Below, in pieces: positions 6,701-10,504 of a DNA stretch of 10,504 nt; positions within the stretch are counted from its first letter, which is position 1, and every line of letters begins with the position of its first letter. The DNA lies in the NCBI GenBank assembly GCA_900548955.1, contig URMQ01000051.1:1-10504 (forward strand). The letters run 5' to 3'. The stretch comes from an uncultured Eggerthella sp. (GTDB lineage: Bacteria; Actinomycetota; Coriobacteriia; Coriobacteriales; Eggerthellaceae). The notes beneath the pieces were generated by a model, which did not search any database, was not told the origin of the DNA, and saw only the letters and a program-made list of their open reading frames with translations. The translations under genes were made by a program, and so were the position numbers.

Positions 6701-7981
6701 TTACTTAAAGAAGCCATCATAGTTGTACATCTTCAACTGAGATTCAATCTTATTCATGGTATCTAAAGCAACACCAATCATAATAAGGATAGAAGTACCA
6801 CCGAATGCCTGAATCAAAGCATTGTTCGTGAAGTAGAACAGAATTGAAGGTACAACCGCAATGATCGCGATGAAAATTGCGCCTGGCAAAATAACATGAC
6901 GCATAACATTCTTAAGATAAGCAACCGTATTTGCACCAGGGCGAATACCAGGAATGAAGCCACCCTGACGCTGAAGGTTTTCAGCAGTCTCCGTTGGGTT
7001 AAACACAATTGAGGTATAGAAATACGCAAAGAAGACAATGAATACCGCTGTCAAAATCCAGTTAACCCAACCAGCAGACATAGCATTAGATACCATGGTC
7101 AGCCAATCAACATTAAACAGCGCAGCAAGCTGTGCTGGGAAGTAAATCAAGCAGCTAGCAAAGATGATAGGAATAACACCAGCAGCATTGATCTTAATAG
7201 GCAGATAAGAATTCTGACCACCCATCATTCTACGACCCTGAATACGCTTTGCGTAGCTAACCGGAATACGGCGCTGCGCGCGTTCAATGAAGATAATTGC
7301 AGGAATACAGAGCACTACGATTACGAGAATAAGAATGGTAATTGCCAGACCCATACCAAAGTCTGCATTCAGATTGATCGACGAGAAGATTGCCGAAGGA
7401 ACTGAAGCAACGATGGATACGAAAATGATGAGAGACATACCATTGCCTACACCACGCTGAGTAATAAGTTCGCCCATCCACATGATAAGAGCAGTACCTA
7501 CCACCAACGTAAAGACAACCAAGATGTCAGTCACGATTTCAGGAATTGCTGTACTAAAAACAACGCCGTAAGCCTGTGATTTAAACAGGAACAAATAACC
7601 AATAGCGTTAATCAGTGCAAGGCCCAAGGTCAGGTAGCGAGTTACTTGAGTAACACGACGTCTACCAGCTTCGCCTTCCCTATTCCAGCGACCTACCGCA
7701 GGAATTACGCCTTGCATCAGCTGCATAATAATTGATGCCGTGATGTAGGGCATAATGCCAAGAGCAAATACCGAGAAGTTGGAAAGTGCGCCACCTGTAA
7801 ACAGGTCGAGCATAACCATACCAACACCTTGTTCCGTAAAGGAATCAGCAAAAGCTCTAAACGGTATGCCTGGCACTGGAATATATGCGCCAAGACGGTA
7901 GAGCGCCAAGATACCCAGAGTAAACAAGATTTTATTCCTGAGCTCTGGAACCTTAAACGCTTGTACAAGAGAACTTAGCAA
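6701..7981 (-). CDS. secY: Protein translocase subunit SecY
   Basis: This 426-residue protein is the channel-forming subunit of the SecYEG translocon in the cytoplasmic membrane, with ten predicted helices. Family landmarks are the N-terminal AFKVPELRNKILFTLG with LYRLGAYIPVPGI (residues 8-39), QRGVGNGMSLIIF (175-187), the cytoplasmic loop with RRIPVSYAKR (237-246), NPTETAENLQ (328-337) and GGTSILIMIGVALD (394-407). The start codon is TTG (complement of 7979-7981). It is chosen because it gives the usual MLSSLV beginning and there is no in-frame ATG near it. This start overlaps the end of rplO by seven bases, so translation is probably coupled to rplO. A GGAGGAAAGG purine site lies inside rplO, somewhat farther upstream than usual. 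A terminator follows 23 bases after the stop. Confidence 0.97.
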   Translation of the reverse strand: MLSSLVQAFKVPELRNKILFTLGILALYRLGAYIPVPGIPFRAFADSFTEQGVGMVMLDLFTGGALSNFSVFALGIMPYITASIIMQLMQGVIPAVGRWNREGEAGRRRVTQVTRYLTLGLALINAIGYLFLFKSQAYGVVFSTAIPEIVTDILVVFTLVVGTALIMWMGELITQRGVGNGMSLIIFVSIVASVPSAIFSSINLNADFGMGLAITILILVIVVLCIPAIIFIERAQRRIPVSYAKRIQGRRMMGGQNSYLPIKINAAGVIPIIFASCLIYFPAQLAALFNVDWLTMVSNAMSAGWVNWILTAVFIVFFAYFYTSIVFNPTETAENLQRQGGFIPGIRPGANTVAYLKNVMRHVILPGAIFIAIIAVVPSILFYFTNNALIQAFGGTSILIMIGVALDTMNKIESQLKMYNYDGFFK

Positions 7982-8424
7982 GGCTCTTCGACCTTTCCTC
8001 CAGCAGCCTCAATCTTTGCCTTAGCAGAAGCGGAAACCTTATCAACCTTTACGGTTACAGCCTTAGTGATTTCACCATCGCCCAAAACCTTTACCAAAGA
8101 GTTAGGGTTCTTGATGATACCCTTAGCTGCCAAAGATTCACCATCTACAACGTCGCCAGCTTCGAAATACTTTTCGATGCGGCTTACATTTACAGGCAAA
8201 TATTCAACACGATTGATGTTGCGGAAGCCAGGAAGCTTTGGCAAACGACGAGCAAGTGGAGTCTGACCACCCTCGAAACCAGTACCCTTGCCACCGCCAG
8301 AACGAGACTTCTGACCATTCAAACCGCGACCAGCAGTCTTGCCAGTGCCAGATGCGGGACCACGACCAACGCGCTTACGAGCCTTGGTTGCCCCTTCTGC
8401 AGGACGTAAATCCTTAAGTTCCAT
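7975..8424 (-). CDS. rplO: 50S ribosomal protein L15
   Basis: This 149-residue large-subunit protein binds 23S rRNA. The N-terminal half is the glycine- and arginine-rich extension typical of L15 (RKRVGRGPASGTGKTAGRG at about residues 17-35, then GQKSRSGGG), followed by GFEGGQTPLARRLPKLPGF and the globular C-terminal domain. The ATG at 8422-8424 has an AAGGAG site nine bases upstream. The last codons overlap the secY TTG start, as expected for the spc order rpmD-rplO-secY. Unusually, rplO is separated from rpmD by more than 360 bases holding a terminator and a structured leader, so it seems to begin a new transcription unit. Confidence 0.97.
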   Translation of the reverse strand: MELKDLRPAEGATKARKRVGRGPASGTGKTAGRGLNGQKSRSGGGKGTGFEGGQTPLARRLPKLPGFRNINRVEYLPVNVSRIEKYFEAGDVVDGESLAAKGIIKNPNSLVKVLGDGEITKAVTVKVDKVSASAKAKIEAAGGKVEEPC

Positions 8425-8448
8425 GTTTTGTTTCTCCTTTTACGCTAT

Positions 8449-8485
8449 CCCTTCATCGTGAAGGGGTCGGCAGCTCGCCGCCGAC
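8449..8485 (-). promoter_or_regulatory. Two abutting hairpins in the rplO leader
   Basis: Arms 8449-8455 (CCCTTCA) and 8459-8465 pair perfectly around a 3-base loop. Immediately next to it, arms 8466-8471 (GTCGGC) and 8480-8485 pair perfectly around an 8-base loop. The two stems share no spacer and could stack. They lie 25 to 61 bases ahead of the rplO start codon, and neither is followed by a U run, so they are not terminators. They may be a binding site for feedback control by a ribosomal protein; this is inference. Confidence 0.45.
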
Positions 8486-8514
8486 AAACTTACTTTTAGA
8501 CAAAAACTTTTGCC

Positions 8515-8523
8515 ATTATCGCA
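8515..8523 (-). promoter_or_regulatory. Candidate extended -10 promoter for rplO-secY
   Basis: On the minus strand TGCGATAAT (complement of 8515-8523) matches an extended -10 element. No convincing -35 is present. It would give a leader of about 84 bases that contains both hairpins at 8449-8485. A start of this kind is needed because a terminator blocks transcription from rpmD. An alternative -35/-10 pair, TTAATC and TAATAT, lies farther upstream near 8585-8612. Confidence 0.4.
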
Positions 8524-8616
8524 CAAAACACACTAAAGTGCGCCAGTAACTTTTCTCTCCACAGAGAGTATGCAATTTTTAACATATTACGCCGCGTTGG
8601 ACTGAGATTAAGCTAT

Positions 8617-8650
8617 TTAAATCAAGCTGTTTCTATTTAGCTTGATTTAA
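8617..8650. repeat. Perfect 12-base inverted repeat in the rpmD-rplO gap
   Basis: Arms 8617-8628 (TTAAATCAAGCT) and 8639-8650 are exact reverse complements around a 10-base AT-rich loop. The similarity extends outward in broken form (AGCT boxes with a 3-base offset). There is no U run on either strand directly after it. It may be an operator, a stable leader hairpin or a trace of a small inserted element. Confidence 0.6.
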
Positions 8651-8731
8651 GCTAAGTGAGATCAAATCAGGTAATCGCGGGGTATGTTTCTAGCAATAAT
8701 CAAAACACCTATTAAAGATTGATACCGCATT

Positions 8732-8767
8732 AAAAAGAAAAATGCGCCGCTCAAATGAACGGCGCAT
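8732..8767 (-). terminator. Rho-independent terminator after rpmD
   Basis: Arms 8742-8749 (ATGCGCCG) and 8760-8767 pair perfectly around a 10-base loop that can add three more pairs. On the minus strand the GC-rich stem is followed by U5-C-U4. It lies 19 bases past the rpmD stop codon, inside what is normally a continuous spc operon. Confidence 0.88.
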
Positions 8768-8786
8768 AAGGTTTTACGTAAAGATC

Positions 8787-8975
8787 TTAAAGCTCTTCAA
8801 CCTCTACGAGGTGCTTTACCTTGAAAATCATGCCACGAACAGCAGGATTGTCTACCTGGTCTACCGTACGACCAATCTTGCCAAGACCAAGAGCCTTCAG
8901 GGTGCGACCCTGATCATACTTGTAACCAATTGGGCTCTTTACCTGAGTAATGCGCAGAGTTTTTGCGTCAGCCAT
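8787..8975 (-). CDS. rpmD: 50S ribosomal protein L30
   Basis: This 62-residue protein is the short bacterial form of L30. It shows the LRITQVKSPIGY start, the RTLKALGLGKIGRTV motif (about residues 24-38) and the DNPAVRGMIFKVKHLVEVEE end that define the family. It binds 23S rRNA in the large subunit. The ATG at 8973-8975 lies two bases after the rpsE stop codon, with an AAGGAG site inside the last codons of rpsE, so it is co-transcribed and coupled with rpsE. A strong terminator follows directly, making it the last gene of the upstream ribosomal transcript here. Confidence 0.97.
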   Translation of the reverse strand: MADAKTLRITQVKSPIGYKYDQGRTLKALGLGKIGRTVDQVDNPAVRGMIFKVKHLVEVEEL

Positions 8976-8977
8976 TA

Positions 8978-9172
8978 TTAGTTCTCCTTCCAGCCGTAGA
9001 TCTGAGAAACGGAGATACCGCGGCGCTGAGCAACCTCTTCAGGGCTCTGCAAGTTCTTAAGACCTTCAGCGGTAGCCTTTACAATGTTAAGAACATTGTC
9101 GGTACCTAAGGACTTGCAGAATACGTCCTTAACACCAGCAAGTTCCATAACAGCACGAGCAGCGCCACCAGC
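8978..9172 (-). CDS. rpsE: 30S ribosomal protein S5, C-terminal fragment cut at an assembly join
   Basis: The last 64 residues of S5 are present, starting at the conserved AGGAARAVMELAGVKDV segment and continuing through the LGTDN block and SPEEVAQRRG to the stop. The missing N-terminal portion (the double-stranded-RNA-binding-like domain, roughly 100 residues) should lie upstream, but homology stops after the codons for AGG at 9172. Beyond that point the minus strand reads antisense into a nifU-like gene. A conserved isoleucine is expected before AGG, and here the frame reads alanine then histidine, confirming the break. S5 is essential, so a real truncation is improbable. The remaining part matches its neighbour rpmD in composition and spacing. 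Confidence 0.93.
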   Translation of the reverse strand, partial: AGGAARAVMELAGVKDVFCKSLGTDNVLNIVKATAEGLKNLQSPEEVAQRRGISVSQIYGWKEN

Positions 9173-9418
9173 AGCATGGCGACGGAGCTGGTGAAGGGAA
9201 AGACGGTTCAGGAGGCCATGCAGGTGACGAACAAGGCAGTGATGGAGGCGCTGGACGGCCTTCCGCCGGTGAAGGTACACTGCTCCCTGCTGGCGGAGGA
9301 AGCGATCCACGCGGCGCTGTGGGATTACGCGCAGAAGAAGGGCATCGTGATCGAGGGTCTGGAGAAGCCCAAGTCCGACATCCATGAGGGAGAAGAGCAG
9401 GAAGAGGAAGAATATTAA
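9164..9418 (+). CDS. NifU/IscU-type Fe-S cluster scaffold protein, C-terminal fragment
   Basis: About 84 residues remain, beginning in frame at ATSSMATELVKGKTV, which corresponds to the conserved region after the second cluster cysteine. KVHCSLLAEEAIHAALWDY carries the third conserved cysteine of the scaffold. The protein assembles Fe-S clusters with sulfur from a cysteine desulfurase. The N-terminal part with the first two cysteines is missing because the fragment starts at the join with rpsE; the ATG at 9176 is an internal methionine, not a real start. The end is an acidic tail rich in Glu. The gene ends one base before mnmA, an arrangement known from Clostridia in which nifS-nifU-mnmA cooperate in sulfur delivery. 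GC content is much higher than to the left. Confidence 0.88.
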   Translation, partial: ATSSMATELVKGKTVQEAMQVTNKAVMEALDGLPPVKVHCSLLAEEAIHAALWDYAQKKGIVIEGLEKPKSDIHEGEEQEEEEY

Positions 9419-9419
9419 T

Positions 9420-10504
9420 ATGGGTCCGAAAGTGATCGTGGGAATGTCCGGAGGGGTGGACTCCTCCGTGGCTGCCCTGCTGTTAAAGGAGCAGGGATAT
9501 GAGGTGATCGGTGTCACCATGCAGATCTGGCAGGACGAACGGAGCGAGGCACAGCAAAACTGTGCCTGTTCCGCTTTCGGGGAGCGGCAGAGCGCGGATG
9601 ACGGCCGGGAGGACGTGGGCTGCTGCGGCCTGAGCGCGGTGGAGGACGCCAGGAGAGTGGCGGATCATCTGGGCATTCCCTATTATGTGATGAATTTTAA
9701 AAGAGAATTCCGGCAGTACGTGATGGATTATTTCGTGGAGGAGTATCTGCATGGAAGAACGCCGAATCCCTGTATTGCCTGTAACCGGTACGTGAAGTGG
9801 GAGGCTCTGCTGAACAAGAGTCTGGCCATTGGAGCGGAGTACATCGCCACCGGCCATTACGCCAGGATTGACCGGCTGGAAAACGGCCGTTTCTGCATCC
9901 GCAATTCGGTGACGGCCAGAAAGGACCAGACCTACGCGCTCTATGCGCTGACCCAGGATCAGCTGGCGCACACGCTGATGCCCGTGGGAGCGTATACCAA
10001 GGAGCAGATCCGGCAGATGGCACAGGACGCCGGGCTTCCCGTCGCCCATAAAAAGGACAGCCAGGAGATCTGCTTCATTCCGGACGGCGACTATGCCGCC
10101 ACCATCGGGCGGCTGACGGGGGAAAAGAGCGTTCCCGGCGCATTCGTCTCGACGGACGGGCGCGTTCTCGGCGAGCATAAGGGGATCATTCACTACACGG
10201 TCGGCCAGCGCCGCGGTCTCGGCATTTCGCACGGCGAGCGGCTGTACGTCTGCCGGATCGATCCGGAGAGAAACGAGGTCGTCCTCGGCGAAGAGAAGGA
10301 CCTGTACCGGAGCGAAGCGGCGGTATCGGACGTGAACTGGATCTCCGGCGAGACGCCGCGAGAGCCGGCGCGCTGCGCGGTGAAGATCCGCTACCGCGCG
10401 CGGGAGCAGGCCGCGACGGTGTATCCGGAGGAAAACGGCCGCGGCCGCACACCGGTATCTGCAGCCTGGTGTTCTTCAACTACTGCTACTTCAACGCTAT
10501 GCAG
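9420..10504 (+). CDS. mnmA: tRNA-specific 2-thiouridylase MnmA, 3' end missing
   Basis: This enzyme adenylates and thiolates U34 of Lys, Glu and Gln tRNAs in the cytoplasm using persulfide sulfur. The N-type ATP pyrophosphatase loop SGGVDSS is at residues 10-16. A clostridial-type insert with CC is near 68-69. The catalytic cysteine is C118 in TPNPCIACN, ATGHYAR is at 143-149, and the second catalytic cysteine is C218 in DSQEICFIPDGDY. HYTVGQRRGLGI (258-269) marks the central domain. The frame stays open to the window edge, but likeness to MnmA stops near residue 340 (about base 10440), before the last part of the C-terminal beta-barrel. A GAGGAAG ribosome site lies in the end of the nifU-like gene. 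CpG density roughly doubles after about base 10070, possibly a join inside the gene. Confidence 0.93.
   Translation, partial: MGPKVIVGMSGGVDSSVAALLLKEQGYEVIGVTMQIWQDERSEAQQNCACSAFGERQSADDGREDVGCCGLSAVEDARRVADHLGIPYYVMNFKREFRQYVMDYFVEEYLHGRTPNPCIACNRYVKWEALLNKSLAIGAEYIATGHYARIDRLENGRFCIRNSVTARKDQTYALYALTQDQLAHTLMPVGAYTKEQIRQMAQDAGLPVAHKKDSQEICFIPDGDYAATIGRLTGEKSVPGAFVSTDGRVLGEHKGIIHYTVGQRRGLGISHGERLYVCRIDPERNEVVLGEEKDLYRSEAAVSDVNWISGETPREPARCAVKIRYRAREQAATVYPEENGRGRTPVSAAWCSSTTATSTLC
10441..10504. other. Unassigned tail after a probable second join
   Basis: After the tandem CGGCCG at 10436-10447 the MnmA frame continues open but no longer reads like MnmA. The alternative plus-strand frame beginning at 10449 uses almost only C- or G-ending codons and spells HTGICSLVFFNYCYFNAMQ, which looks more like real coding sequence, though I do not recognise it. 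One minus-strand frame is also open. Too short for assignment. Confidence 0.35.

Larger units (their letters stand above)
8425..8786 (-). other. Intergenic region between rpmD and rplO (362 bases), no gene
   Basis: No credible coding sequence is seen on either strand. Reading in the direction of transcription it holds the rpmD terminator (8732-8767), the 12-base inverted repeat (8617-8650), a possible promoter (8515-8523), two abutting hairpins (8449-8485) and the rplO ribosome site. In most bacteria this spacing is a few bases to a few tens of bases. Confidence 0.7.

Noticed and set aside
9176..9418. The ATG at 9176 as the start of a complete 80-residue protein
   Set aside because: It corresponds to an internal methionine of the Fe-S scaffold family (SSM-ATELVKG), and the homologous frame continues upstream to the join.
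8978..9520. A 180-residue minus-strand open frame that appears to fuse a novel N-terminus to S5
   Set aside because: The first part is antisense to mnmA and the nifU-like gene; only the last 64 residues are S5. It exists because two unrelated sequences were joined near 9164-9172.
9483..10232. A 249-residue open frame on the minus strand
   Set aside because: It is wholly antisense to mnmA, whose catalytic motifs are clear. GC-rich genes commonly leave such open shadow frames.
1..10504. CRISPR arrays, tRNA or rRNA genes, insertion sequences, toxin-antitoxin or defence genes
   Set aside because: I saw no regularly spaced repeats, no tRNA-like cloverleaf, no transposase motifs and no accessory gene families on either strand.

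Overview
The window looks like an assembled metagenomic contig rather than one continuous chromosome. Bases 1 to about 9170 form one moderate-GC segment with every gene on the minus strand. Bases from about 9165 to 10440 are a different, clearly GC-richer segment with genes on the plus strand. The last roughly 60 bases fit neither. The two main parts meet inside two unrelated coding sequences (rpsE and a nifU-like gene) that share 9 bases, which points to an assembly join rather than a biological fusion.

The moderate-GC part resembles an anaerobic actinobacterium of the Coriobacteriia type. This is inferred from the split four-subunit pyruvate:ferredoxin oxidoreductase, the style of the ribosomal proteins and codon use; no search was run. 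Read in the direction of transcription (right to left) it holds the end of rpsE, then rpmD, a strong terminator, a 362-base gap, rplO, secY, a terminator, adk and another terminator. A large multi-pass membrane protein of GT-C glycosyltransferase type follows, and then the operon porC-porD-porA-porB. The por operon has its own promoter, a structured leader and a terminator. At the extreme left edge lies the 5' half of an FMN riboswitch with its promoter, pointing off the window toward an unseen flavin-related gene.

The genes fall into three jobs. The first is core translation, secretion and nucleotide metabolism: rpsE, rpmD, rplO, secY and adk, remains of the spc ribosomal operon that here is cut into several transcription units. 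The second is anaerobic pyruvate oxidation to acetyl-CoA with ferredoxin reduction (porCDAB). The third is a probable cell-envelope glycosylation or lipid-linked sugar transfer function (the 745-residue membrane protein).

The GC-rich part holds the end of an Fe-S scaffold gene (nifU/iscU type) followed one base later by mnmA (tRNA 2-thiouridylase), the familiar Clostridia/Lachnospiraceae-style arrangement in which sulfur mobilisation genes sit beside tRNA thiolation. mnmA loses homology at about base 10440, and a composition shift inside it hints at a further join. I found no CRISPR array, tRNA, rRNA, insertion sequence or evident new defence or biosynthetic system. The most promising biology is regulatory: the por leader, the rplO leader and the broken-up spc operon.
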